A stretch of 64,000 bases of DNA from an uncultured Prevotella sp. (lineage in GTDB: Bacteria; Bacteroidota; Bacteroidia; Bacteroidales; Bacteroidaceae). The notes under the pieces are model-generated. The model did not search any database, was not told where the DNA came from, and saw only the letters and a program-made list of their open reading frames with translations. Both the position numbers and the translations under genes were made by a program. Numbering within the stretch: position 1 is the stretch's first letter; each line of letters opens with the position of its first letter. Below, in pieces: positions 43,827 through 52,219 of the stretch. The stretch lies in the NCBI GenBank assembly GCA_946415245.1, contig CAMKRS010000001.1, forward strand, positions 124,001-188,000, read 5' to 3'.

Positions 43827-45398
43827 ATGAGACAAATAAAGAACTCTTTTTCCAATACCTCCCGCATATTGTTGTGTGTGGCAATGATTGCGATGCTGTC
43901 GGTTTCTTGCTCTGAGAAGAGGCCCCAACACATCATTGGCGTCTCGCAATGCTCCGAAGACATCTGGCGTCACTGGCAGAACTCAGAGATGCAGATGGAA
44001 ACCAATTTCCACGAAGGAGTGGAACTGCGCTTTGCCTCGGCCTACGACAACTCAGAGCGGCAGTCGCAACAGATTGACAGTCTTGTCGAAAGTGGCATCG
44101 ACCTGCTGATTGTGGCTCCCAACCAACTCTCGTCTGTATCTCCAGCCATCGACCGTGCTTACGACAAAGGCATCCCAGTTATTGTGTTTGAGCGTAAGAC
44201 CGATTCACAGAAATACACAGCCTTTGTCAGTGCCGACAACTATGAGATGGGCCGTCAGATGGGTGAGTATGTGGTGTCGCGTCTGAATGGAAAGGGCAGG
44301 GTGATGGAGATTTTAGGACTGAAGGGCTCTTCGCCGGCCGATGAACGGCATGATGGTTTCACTGATGCACTGAAGGATTCGGGTGTGGAGGTGGTGGCAA
44401 CGATACAAGGCGACTGGACGGAGCCTACGGCCTACGAGGCGGTGAAAGCCTATAAGGGAGACCTCCAGGGCATCGATCTCGTATTCGGTCACAACGACCG
44501 GTCTGCTATGGGTGCTCGCAAGGCCTTTTCAGAGCGTGGGGTGCAGTTGCCGCTCTTCTGTGGCATCGACGGACTGCCTGGTGAGAACGGTGGTATCAGG
44601 CAGGTACAAGACTCGCTGCTCGAAGCCTCTTATATTTATCCTACGCGTGGCGATCAGCTCCTTCAGATCGCATTGGATATCCTCGATGGAAAGCCTTATG
44701 AGAAAGAGACCATGCTCACGTCGGCTCTGGTGACACATGAGAATGCCAAGGTGTTGTTGCTCGAGAGCGACGAGGTGATGCGACAAGCCCAGAATCTGGA
44801 GAAACTTCAGGAGCAGGCTAGCGGCTATCTGCAGCAACTCGCCACGCAGCGTACGATCACGCTTCTGGCGCTAGTTCTGATAGCCTTGTTATTGCTGGTC
44901 TTGGTGCTCTTCACCCTATACCATCGTGGCAAGGTCTCGGCTCAGCACGAACGTGTGGTCAATAACCTGTGGAACCTGGAGATTCCCGTTGAGCAGGAGC
45001 AGGAAACTGAATCAGAGGCGCCCACTGCGGAGCATGAAGAACAAGATAAAGAATCTGGAGAATCTTCTGATGATGTTCAGGAACCCCTCTTTATCGTGCA
45101 TTTTAAGAAAGTGGTTGAGGCTCGTTTGTCCGACAGCGATCTGAGTGTCGACGATTTGGCATCAGCGATGAATCTCAGTCGCGTACAACTCTATCGCAAG
45201 GTAAAGTCCATCTCTGGTTCATCGCCTGTAGAACTGCTTCGTACGGCTCGTCTCAATCGCGGTTACCAGCTTCTGCTCACATCGAGCAAGAATGTGTCCG
45301 AGGTGGCTTACGAAGTGGGTTTCACTGCACCAAGCTATTTCACCAAGTGCTTTAAGGACGAATTCGGCGTCAGTCCTTCTGATTTGCAGGCGAAATAG
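43827..45398 (+). CDS. Periplasmic-binding-protein - TM - AraC regulator of fructan locus
   Basis: This 523-residue protein has an export signal with a possible lipobox (MLSVSC, cysteine about 28). A LacI/ribose-binding-type periplasmic domain spans about 35-310 (IGVSQCSEDIWRHWQNSEM, PVIVFERKTDSQKYTAFVSADN, VFGHNDRSAMGARKAF). One membrane helix lies at about 347-367. A Glu-rich linker (about 390-415) leads to an AraC domain (about 425-520; LASAMNLSRVQLYRKVKSI, VAYEVGFTAPSYFTKCFKDEFGVSPSDL). The sensor half resembles BT1754, the fructose-sensing hybrid regulator of the Bacteroides fructan locus, but kinase, receiver and phosphotransfer parts are absent. It most likely senses fructose and activates the promoters at 45521, 45860 and 53944. 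Confidence 0.87.
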   Translation: MRQIKNSFSNTSRILLCVAMIAMLSVSCSEKRPQHIIGVSQCSEDIWRHWQNSEMQMETNFHEGVELRFASAYDNSERQSQQIDSLVESGIDLLIVAPNQLSSVSPAIDRAYDKGIPVIVFERKTDSQKYTAFVSADNYEMGRQMGEYVVSRLNGKGRVMEILGLKGSSPADERHDGFTDALKDSGVEVVATIQGDWTEPTAYEAVKAYKGDLQGIDLVFGHNDRSAMGARKAFSERGVQLPLFCGIDGLPGENGGIRQVQDSLLEASYIYPTRGDQLLQIALDILDGKPYEKETMLTSALVTHENAKVLLLESDEVMRQAQNLEKLQEQASGYLQQLATQRTITLLALVLIALLLLVLVLFTLYHRGKVSAQHERVVNNLWNLEIPVEQEQETESEAPTAEHEEQDKESGESSDDVQEPLFIVHFKKVVEARLSDSDLSVDDLASAMNLSRVQLYRKVKSISGSSPVELLRTARLNRGYQLLLTSSKNVSEVAYEVGFTAPSYFTKCFKDEFGVSPSDLQAK

Positions 45399-45411
45399 AG
45401 TGTTGGTAATA

Positions 45412-45491
45412 ATCGTTCATTCTGTAGCAGAATTGTTTCAATCAGTCAATTTTGTTGCAGAATGAACGATTTTTGCATGTTGATGAAACAT
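45412..45491 (+). promoter_or_regulatory. Fructan operator set 1
   Basis: Forward half-sites ATGAACGAT (45462-45470) and ATGAAACAT (45483-45491) start 21 bp apart. Reverse-oriented half-sites ATCGTTCAT (45412-45420) and TGTTTCAA (45434-45441) mirror them at 21 bp. The whole forms an imperfect inverted repeat. The promoter-proximal half-site starts 38 nt before the -7 box. Confidence 0.75.
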
Positions 45492-45520
45492 ATTTTATCA
45501 ACGATATGGTAAAATCTACC

Positions 45521-45529
45521 TACCTTTGC
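45521..45529 (+). promoter_or_regulatory. Promoter 1 of fructan control region (-7 box)
   Basis: TACCTTTGC is followed by ACCAG. There is no good -33 TTTG at 19-21 nt, as expected for an activator-dependent promoter. It points away from the regulator gene. Confidence 0.65.
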
Positions 45530-45532
45530 ACC

Positions 45533-45660
45533 AGAATAAATGCTTCATACAGTTTGTAGAGAATTAGTTAGTTAATTGTTAATAGTTAGGTTAGTTATTA
45601 AGTTAGAAAGATTGCTTTCAGGAAAAAGGCGCAGCTCGTGAGAGTCGCGCCTTCTTTCGT
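45533..45660 (+). ncRNA. Candidate small RNA co-regulated with fructan genes
   Basis: It starts just after the -7 box at 45521 and ends at a hairpin (AAGGCGC 45626-45632, GCGCCTT 45647-45653, with inner CTC-GTGA-GAG) followed by CTTTCGTTT. The only ATG frame is 11 codons. The body has AT-rich TTAGTT-type repeats that could expose unpaired RNA. It may instead be a terminated (attenuated) long leader of the SusC operon, or the remnant of a lost gene. Confidence 0.45.
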
Positions 45661-45662
45661 TT
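45626..45662 (+). terminator. Hairpin ending the short transcript
   Basis: A 7-bp GC-rich stem continues with an inner CTC/GAG stem and GTGA loop, followed by CTTTCGTTT. A second T run (TTTTTTTT) comes at 45670-45677. Confidence 0.65.
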
Positions 45663-45680
45663 GACGGGCTTTTTTTTACA

Positions 45681-45746
45681 AGGCCTTCCAACACTTTTTC
45701 CAAGGCCTACAAAAAAGTGTTACGAGGCCTTCCAGCAAGAAATAGA
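45681..45746 (+). repeat. Three 22-bp units centred on AGGCCT
   Basis: AGGCCT occurs at 45681, 45703 and 45725, exactly 22 bp apart. Units 1 and 3 share AGGCCTTCCA. Between units, AACACTTTTT (45690-45699) pairs with AAAAAGTGTT (45712-45721). Confidence 0.75.
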
Positions 45747-45772
45747 TGGCCATCCCAGTTCTACTTGCAAAA

Positions 45773-45830
45773 ATCGTTCATTTCTAGCAAAAATGTTGCA
45801 TTGAAACAAATCTTGCACGGGATGAACGAT
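45773..45830 (+). promoter_or_regulatory. Fructan operator set 2 (SusC promoter)
   Basis: Forward half-sites TTGAAACA (45801-45808) and ATGAACGAT (45822-45830) start 21 bp apart; the second starts 38 nt before the -7 box at 45860. Reverse half-sites are ATCGTTCAT (45773-45781) and TGTTGCAT (45794-45801), spaced 20 bp. Confidence 0.75.
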
Positions 45831-45859
45831 ATTTTTACGCCCTCGTATGATTGATATAT

Positions 45860-45868
45860 TACTTTTGC
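45860..45868 (+). promoter_or_regulatory. SusC operon -7 box
   Basis: TACTTTTGC is followed by AGCAG. The leader to the ATG at 45915 is about 40 nt. Confidence 0.7.
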
Positions 45869-45914
45869 AGCAGATTTTAATTCACAAGAGTACTAATCAA
45901 TTTAAAGATCAACA

Positions 45915-48900
45915 ATGAAACAACTGAAAAAACTTTTTCTGAGTTTGCTGGCTCTTCTGACGAGTACTATAATGTACGCGCAGACAGAGATCAGTGGAAC
46001 GGTGATCGACCCAACTGGCGAAACGGTCATCGGAGCCACAGTCATGGAAAAAGGAACCTCGAACGGTACGGTAACCGATTTCGACGGTAACTTTACCTTG
46101 AAAGTTGAGGCAGGCAAGATCCTCGTGATCTCCTACATCGGTTATCTGACCCAGGAGGTGCCTGCGCAAAACGGCATGAAAGTGACGATGCAGGACGATG
46201 CCCTGATGGTTGAGGAAGTGGTGGTGACAGGTTATACCACCCAGCGTAAGTCGGACCTGACGGGTGCCGTATCCGTGGTATCTCCCTCCGATCTGGCCAA
46301 GCAAAACGAGAACAACCCCATCAAGGCTATGCAGGGCCGTGTGCCTGGCATGAACATCTCTGCCGACGGTTCTCCCTCAGGTAGTGCGACCGTCCGCATT
46401 CGTGGTGTCGGTACGCTGAACAACAACGACCCGCTCTACATCATCGACGGTGTGCCCACAAAGGCCGGTATGCACGAACTGAACGGTAACGACATCGAGA
46501 GCATCCAGGTGTTGAAGGATGCCGCATCGGCCAGTATTTACGGAAGCCGTGCTGCCAATGGTGTGATCATCATCACTACCAAGCGAGGCAAGGAGGGCAA
46601 GGTGAGAATCGACTTCGATGCCAGTCTGGCAGTTCAGACCTACGCCCACAAGATGGAAGTGCTCAATGCCAAGGAGTTCGGCCAGGTGATGTGGCAAGGT
46701 TATGTGAACGATGGCCTTGATCCTAATTCCAACGGTTTGGGTTATCGATACGACTGGGCATACAACGCCCAAGGTCAGCCCATGCTTAATGGCATCACCA
46801 TGAACAAGTATCTCGATGCTGCCGGCACGACGCCCGCTGCTGATACAGACTGGTTTGACAAGACCACCCGCACGGGATTGATACAGCAATATAATGTCTC
46901 GTTGAGCAACGGCTCGGAGCGCGGCACGTCGTTCTTCTCGCTGGGTTATTATAAGAATAAAGGTATTATCGAGCAGAGCGACTTCGAGCGCTTCTCTGCC
47001 CGTATGAATGCCGACTATAAACTCGTCAGGATTGGCGACAGAGACCTGCTGACGGTAGGCGAGCATTTCACCCTTAACCGTACCAACGAAGTACAGGCCC
47101 CTGGCGGATTCCTGCAGAATGTGCTTCAGTTCAATCCCTCGCTGCCGGTATACACCACCAATGGCAAGTACGCCGGTCCTGTAGGCGGCTATCCCGACCG
47201 TGAGAACCCTGTGGCCCGTCTCGACCGCAACAGCGACAACCGTTACAGTTACTGGCGCACCTTCGGCGACGTGTTTCTCAACATCAACCCCCTGAAGGAT
47301 CTGAACATCAAGACCACCTTCGGTATCGACTATGCCCAGAAGCAGCAGCGCATCTTCACCTATCCTATTACGGAAGGAACAGTGGCCAATGCCACCAATG
47401 CCGTAGAGGCCAAGCAGGAGCATTGGACCAAGTGGATGTGGAACGCCGTTGCCACTTATGCCTTCGAGAAAGGCCTGCATCGTGCCGATGCAATGGCTGG
47501 TATTGAGCTAAACCGTGAAGACGACACCAACTTCAGTGGAAAGAAATTCGACTATGCTGTCCTCAACCCCGACTATATGTGGCCCAATGCCGGTGTTGGC
47601 GAGGCAGAGGCTTACGGCTCTGGCGAAGGCTACACCCTGGTATCTTATTTCGGCAAGGTGAACTACAATTTCGCCGACCGCTATCTGCTGAGTCTGACCA
47701 TGCGTTACGACGGCAGTAGCCGCTTTGGCAAGAACAATCGCTATGGTATATTCCCCTCCGTCAGTTTCGGATGGCGTATCAACGAGGAGAAATTCCTGAA
47801 GGATGTGTCCTGGCTCGACAACCTGAAGTTGCGTGCATCTTGGGGACAGACCGGTAACCAGGAGATTTCGAATATCGCCCGCTATACCCTCTATGAGAGC
47901 AACTACGGAGAGGCCAACTTCGGCGGTCAGAGCTATGGTACCAGTTATGACATCGCAGGCACCAACGGCGGTCAGACCTTGCCTTCAGGATTCAAGCGCA
48001 ACCAGTTGGGTAACGACGACCTGAAGTGGGAGACTACTACTCAGACCAATATCGGTCTTGACTTCGGTATGTTCCGCAATGCACTCTACGGTTCGCTGGA
48101 GTGGTACTTCAAGAAGACAAAGGATATTTTGGTGTATATGCCCGGCATCGGTGTGATGGGTGAGGGTAGTGGCCAGTGGATCAATGCTGGTGAGGTAGAG
48201 AACAAGGGTATCGAACTGAACGTAGGTTATCGCGGTCATATCGGCGATTTCCAATACGACCTGTCAGGTAACCTTGGCACCTATCGTAACAAGGTGACCA
48301 AACTACCTGAGACCATCGCTGCCAACGGTACTTTCGGCGGTAATGGCGTAGAGAGCGTGGTAGGTCATCCGATGTACTCACAGGTGGGCTATGTCTACGA
48401 CGGCATCTTCAAGAGTCAGGACGAGATTGATAACCATGCTGTCCAGAATGGCGCTGGTCTGGGTCGCATACGCTGGAAGGACCTGAATAACGACGGCGTG
48501 ATCAACGAGGCCGATCAGGAATGGATCTATGATCCCACACCCGACTTCACGTGGGGTCTGAACATCTACCTGCAGTATAAGAACTTCGACTTTACGATGT
48601 TCTGGCAGGGTGTGCAAGGTGTCGACGTGATCAGCGACCTGAAGAAGGAGACCGACCTTTGGAGCGGTCTGAACATCTCGAACTTGAACAAGGGCCGCCG
48701 GCTGCTCGATGCCTGGACACCCAGCAACAACGGATCGAACATCCCCGCCATCAGTACGATGGACAACAACAACGAGAAGCGTGTCAGCACCTATTTCGTA
48801 GAAAACGGCTCATTTGCCAAGTTGCGCACTATTCAGTTTGGTTACAACATCCCCAAGACTATCTGCGAAAAACTTTATGCCGAGCGCCTGCGTCTGTATC

Positions 48901-49022
48901 TCTCAGCCCAGAACTTACTGACCATCAAGAGCAAGAACTTCACAGGTGTGGATCCGGAGAATGCCAACTATGGCTATCCTATTCCTCTTAACATCACCTT
49001 CGGACTTAATGTTTCGTTTTAA
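45915..49022 (+). CDS. SusC-type fructan transporter (TonB-dependent)
   Basis: This 1035-residue outer-membrane protein has a signal sequence (LFLSLLALLTSTIMYAQ) and an N-terminal CarboxypepD-like domain (EISGTVIDPTGETVIGATVME). The TonB-box region is VEEVVVTGYTTQRKSDLTGA. The plug (IKAMQGRVPGMNI, IESIQVLKDAASASIYGSRAANGVIIITTK) leads into a barrel ending ITFGLNVSF. It heads an operon with a SusD homologue, a DUF4960 lipoprotein and a GH32 enzyme, an arrangement like the Bacteroides fructan locus (BT1763-BT1760). The imported cargo is predicted to be fructo-oligosaccharides from levan or inulin. Confidence 0.93.
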   Translation: MKQLKKLFLSLLALLTSTIMYAQTEISGTVIDPTGETVIGATVMEKGTSNGTVTDFDGNFTLKVEAGKILVISYIGYLTQEVPAQNGMKVTMQDDALMVEEVVVTGYTTQRKSDLTGAVSVVSPSDLAKQNENNPIKAMQGRVPGMNISADGSPSGSATVRIRGVGTLNNNDPLYIIDGVPTKAGMHELNGNDIESIQVLKDAASASIYGSRAANGVIIITTKRGKEGKVRIDFDASLAVQTYAHKMEVLNAKEFGQVMWQGYVNDGLDPNSNGLGYRYDWAYNAQGQPMLNGITMNKYLDAAGTTPAADTDWFDKTTRTGLIQQYNVSLSNGSERGTSFFSLGYYKNKGIIEQSDFERFSARMNADYKLVRIGDRDLLTVGEHFTLNRTNEVQAPGGFLQNVLQFNPSLPVYTTNGKYAGPVGGYPDRENPVARLDRNSDNRYSYWRTFGDVFLNINPLKDLNIKTTFGIDYAQKQQRIFTYPITEGTVANATNAVEAKQEHWTKWMWNAVATYAFEKGLHRADAMAGIELNREDDTNFSGKKFDYAVLNPDYMWPNAGVGEAEAYGSGEGYTLVSYFGKVNYNFADRYLLSLTMRYDGSSRFGKNNRYGIFPSVSFGWRINEEKFLKDVSWLDNLKLRASWGQTGNQEISNIARYTLYESNYGEANFGGQSYGTSYDIAGTNGGQTLPSGFKRNQLGNDDLKWETTTQTNIGLDFGMFRNALYGSLEWYFKKTKDILVYMPGIGVMGEGSGQWINAGEVENKGIELNVGYRGHIGDFQYDLSGNLGTYRNKVTKLPETIAANGTFGGNGVESVVGHPMYSQVGYVYDGIFKSQDEIDNHAVQNGAGLGRIRWKDLNNDGVINEADQEWIYDPTPDFTWGLNIYLQYKNFDFTMFWQGVQGVDVISDLKKETDLWSGLNISNLNKGRRLLDAWTPSNNGSNIPAISTMDNNNEKRVSTYFVENGSFAKLRTIQFGYNIPKTICEKLYAERLRLYLSAQNLLTIKSKNFTGVDPENANYGYPIPLNITFGLNVSF

Positions 49023-49067
49023 AGGTAAAAAAGGGTAAAAAGATAAAATAGTAAAAAGGTAAATAAT

Positions 49068-50798
49068 ATGAAAACTAAGATATATCAAATTTTAATTGCA
49101 GCCTGTGCTGTTTGCGTTTTGACAAGCTGTTCAGACTTTTTGGATGAGCATGTCCCACAGGGTACGCTGAGCGATGAGCAGGTAAAGACACCTGAGAACG
49201 CAGAGGCCATGGTGGTATCGGCCTACGCAATCTTTACCACTGCCGAAGATATCAACTCTTCTTTCTCTATGTGGAACTTCGACGTGCGCAGCGACGATGC
49301 CTACAAAGGCGGTAGCGGAACCAGCGACGGTGACGTGTTTCATCAACTGGAGGTGCAGCAGGGCGTGCTCACCACCAATTGGAATATCAACGATATGTGG
49401 GTTCGTCTCTACAACAGTCTTTCGCGTGTTAACAGTGCCATTGCCCTGCTCAATGAAACCGGCGACGACTATGCCATGAAGCAGCAGCGCCAGGCAGAGA
49501 TGAAATTCCTGCGTGCCTATGGTCACTTTCTGCTGAAGCGACTCTATAAGAACATCCCCTTTGTGGTCAATGAGAATCTGACCTACGACGAGTATAATGA
49601 ACTCTCAAACCGTGCATACAGCAACGACGAGGGTTGGCAATTGATTATCGACGACCTGATGGAGGCCTATAACACCCTGCCACAGACACAGGAAGACAAG
49701 GGTCGCCCCACCAAGGCTGCTGCCGCCGCATTCCTGGCAAAGGTCTATCTTTATAAGGCCTATCATCAGGACGATGCCAACAGCAATCAGGTGACGAGCA
49801 TCAATCAGGCCGATCTCGAGAAGGTGATCGAGTTCACCAATCCCTCGCTCTATGCCGGCTATGGCCTGGAAGAGGATCTGCACAACAATTTCCGTCCCGA
49901 GGAGCAGTATGAGAATGGTAAGGAGAGTCTTTGGGCTATCCAGTACTCGCGTAACGACGGTTCTACCTACGGCAACCTGAACTGGAGCTACGGCCTGATT
50001 CCGCCGAACATCCCCGGTGCTACGGATGGAGGCTGCGATTTCTACAAACCTTCGCAAAACTTGGTGAATGCCTACCGTACCGGAGCCGATGGTCTGCCTC
50101 TGCTGGACACCTTCAACCAGAAGGACTACGACATGGCAAGCGACAATGCCGACCCCCGTCTGTTCTTGACCGTTGGCATGCCCGGACTGCCCTATATGTT
50201 CAATAAGAACTATATGATGGAGGAAACCAGCATCTGGAGTCGCAGCAACGGACTCTATGGCTATCATGTATCGCTGAAGCAGAACGTAGACCCCGCACTG
50301 ATCGACAATTATCTGATTAAGGGCAGCTACTGGGCCAGTCCGATGAACCGCATCGTGTTCCGCTATGCAGACGTGCTCTTGGAGCGTGCTGAGGCATATG
50401 CCCAATTGGGACAGACTGACCAAGCCATCGCTCTGGTGAACCAGATCCGCACCCGTGCAGCCGGCAGTACCCAGATGATCGGTAACTATCAGAATACCTA
50501 TGGCGTGAAGATGTACGTGACTAATTATAAGGGTAGTTACTCTAAGGACGATGCCATCAAGATTGTGAAGATGGAGCGCCGTCTGGAACTCGGTATGGAG
50601 TGTGAGCGATTCTTCGACCTCGTACGCTGGGGCGATGCCGCCACCGTGCTCAACAAGTACTATTCCGAGGAGATCGACAACTGCGGTATCTATCGTGAGG
50701 CTCATTTCACAGCCAATAAGGACGAGTATCTGCCGATTCCATTCAGTCAGATCTCAGCCTCAAACGGCCATTATACTCAGAACATTGGTAATTGGTAA
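49068..50798 (+). CDS. SusD-type fructan-binding lipoprotein
   Basis: This 576-residue lipoprotein has a lipobox in CVLTSC (about 17-22). SusD features include LRAYGHFLLKRLYKNIPFV, KAAAAAFLAKVYLYKAY, FRYADVLLERAEAYAQLG and KMERRLELGMECERFFDLVRWG, and it ends YTQNIGNW. It is the lid partner of the SusC protein upstream, from which it is separated by a 45-bp A-rich spacer. Its binding preference cannot be read from sequence; the locus context says fructan. Confidence 0.93.
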   Translation: MKTKIYQILIAACAVCVLTSCSDFLDEHVPQGTLSDEQVKTPENAEAMVVSAYAIFTTAEDINSSFSMWNFDVRSDDAYKGGSGTSDGDVFHQLEVQQGVLTTNWNINDMWVRLYNSLSRVNSAIALLNETGDDYAMKQQRQAEMKFLRAYGHFLLKRLYKNIPFVVNENLTYDEYNELSNRAYSNDEGWQLIIDDLMEAYNTLPQTQEDKGRPTKAAAAAFLAKVYLYKAYHQDDANSNQVTSINQADLEKVIEFTNPSLYAGYGLEEDLHNNFRPEEQYENGKESLWAIQYSRNDGSTYGNLNWSYGLIPPNIPGATDGGCDFYKPSQNLVNAYRTGADGLPLLDTFNQKDYDMASDNADPRLFLTVGMPGLPYMFNKNYMMEETSIWSRSNGLYGYHVSLKQNVDPALIDNYLIKGSYWASPMNRIVFRYADVLLERAEAYAQLGQTDQAIALVNQIRTRAAGSTQMIGNYQNTYGVKMYVTNYKGSYSKDDAIKIVKMERRLELGMECERFFDLVRWGDAATVLNKYYSEEIDNCGIYREAHFTANKDEYLPIPFSQISASNGHYTQNIGNW

Positions 50799-50814
50799 AA
50801 AAACGAAAGGAATT

Positions 50815-52212
50815 ATGAAAACTAAGATATTTAACATCATAAGTGCGCTCTGTCTCATCTGCACATTTGCAGCCTGCTCCGACGATCATGTTAGCGACCT
50901 GCAGCTGAGTGGAGATTGTATGGTTGAGAAGGTTGCACTCGACAACTATGAAGGTACTATCGACCTTAAGTCGCGCAGTATTATCGTCCGTCTGCCAGAG
51001 GTTTACTCAACATCTGCCATGCAGGTGACGGCTCTCAGCATCTCCAGCGGTGCTACCTGTAACATCAAGCAGGGCGAGACCCTCAATATGGATGCCGCCA
51101 AGGTGCTGCATGTCACTAATGGTGATGTGGTAATGGACTGGACGCTGAGCGTGCTCCACGATGAGGCCCGCATCTCGCAGTTTGTCATCAACGACATCTA
51201 TCAGGGTGCTATTGACCAGCAGGCAAAGACTATTACCGTCTATGTGCCAGGTTCTGTCGACATTACCAGTCTGGTACCTACCATTACCTTCAGTGCCAAT
51301 GCTTCGGTGACACCAGGTTCGGGTGTTCCTCAGGATTTCTCGCAGCCTGTGACCTATAAGGTGACCAACAATTCTGCCGAGAGCATCTACACCGTCACTG
51401 TGATTGCCATCGAGAAGCCATCTGCCCTCTTTGTAGGTTCAGCACCCTCGATGAATGACCTCGATGCTGAGGCCAAGACGGCCTGCCAGTGGATGCTGGG
51501 CAATATCCCCAATTCGCTCTATGCTTCGTTTGCCGACCTGCGTGCCGGAACCATCGACCTATCGCAGTGTAAGGCCATCTGGTGGCACTATCATGTGGAT
51601 GGCGGTGTCGATGGTCACGATGTCTTCATGGCCAAGGCTACCGATGCCCTCGACACGAAGAACGAACTGCGCTCATTCTATGAGAACGGCGGTGCGCTCC
51701 TGCTTACCCGCTATGCCACCAACCTGCCATCGTTCATCGGTGTGACAGGCGATGACGAGTGGACCACACCCAACAACTGTTGGGGACAGAATGAGGATGC
51801 AGCCGAACTTTGCGGCGGGCCTTGGAGCTTCCGCATCTTCGAGGGACAGAACGATCATCCGCTCTGGCAGAACCTGGTGGCAGGCGACAACCCGCAGGAG
51901 GTGTATTGCACCGATGCCGGTTATCACATCACCAACTCCACGGCTCAGTATCATATTGGTACCGATTGGGGCGGCTATGACGACCACAATGCCTGGGAGG
52001 CTCGTACCGGAGGTAAAATCCTCGGTGTCGGCGGCGATGGAGCCGTAGTGGCCTGGGAGTATCCTGCCAATGCCGGCAAGGGCGGTATCATTTGCATCGG
52101 CTCGGGTTGCTACGACTGGTACTCTTACACCTACGAGGGTGGCTATGTGGAGAACTTCCATAAGAATATTGCGATTATCACTCAGAATGCATTCAATCAC
52201 TTAATGAAGTAA
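50815..52212 (+). CDS. DUF4960 surface glycan-binding lipoprotein (BT1761-like)
   Basis: This 465-residue lipoprotein has its lipobox at CTFAAC (about 15-20). Two Ig-like DUF5018-type modules (about 25-200) precede a C-terminal DUF4960-type domain (about 205-465; LFVGSAPSMNDLDAEA, AIWWHYHVDGGVDGHD, GSGCYDWYSYTYEGGY). In Bacteroides fructan loci the protein at this position captures fructan at the cell surface. The ATG at 50815 is right: it gives the signal peptide and sits 16 bp after the SusD stop. The longer frame to 50602 overlaps the SusD gene and is not used. Confidence 0.85.
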   Translation: MKTKIFNIISALCLICTFAACSDDHVSDLQLSGDCMVEKVALDNYEGTIDLKSRSIIVRLPEVYSTSAMQVTALSISSGATCNIKQGETLNMDAAKVLHVTNGDVVMDWTLSVLHDEARISQFVINDIYQGAIDQQAKTITVYVPGSVDITSLVPTITFSANASVTPGSGVPQDFSQPVTYKVTNNSAESIYTVTVIAIEKPSALFVGSAPSMNDLDAEAKTACQWMLGNIPNSLYASFADLRAGTIDLSQCKAIWWHYHVDGGVDGHDVFMAKATDALDTKNELRSFYENGGALLLTRYATNLPSFIGVTGDDEWTTPNNCWGQNEDAAELCGGPWSFRIFEGQNDHPLWQNLVAGDNPQEVYCTDAGYHITNSTAQYHIGTDWGGYDDHNAWEARTGGKILGVGGDGAVVAWEYPANAGKGGIICIGSGCYDWYSYTYEGGYVENFHKNIAIITQNAFNHLMK

Positions 52213-52219
52213 AAACGTT

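Larger units (their letters stand above)
45399..45914 (+). other. 516-bp control region of fructan locus
   Basis: There is no protein gene longer than a few codons. In order it holds operator set 1 (45412-45491), promoter 1 (45521), a short terminated transcript (about 45533-45660), a 22-bp palindromic array (45681-45746), operator set 2 (45773-45830) and the SusC promoter (45860). Confidence 0.75.

Noticed and set aside
49023..49067. A-rich GGTAAAAA-type repeats between SusC and SusD
   Set aside because: Spacing is irregular (8-9 bp), so it was not counted with the heptamer arrays; probably an A-rich translation-start spacer.
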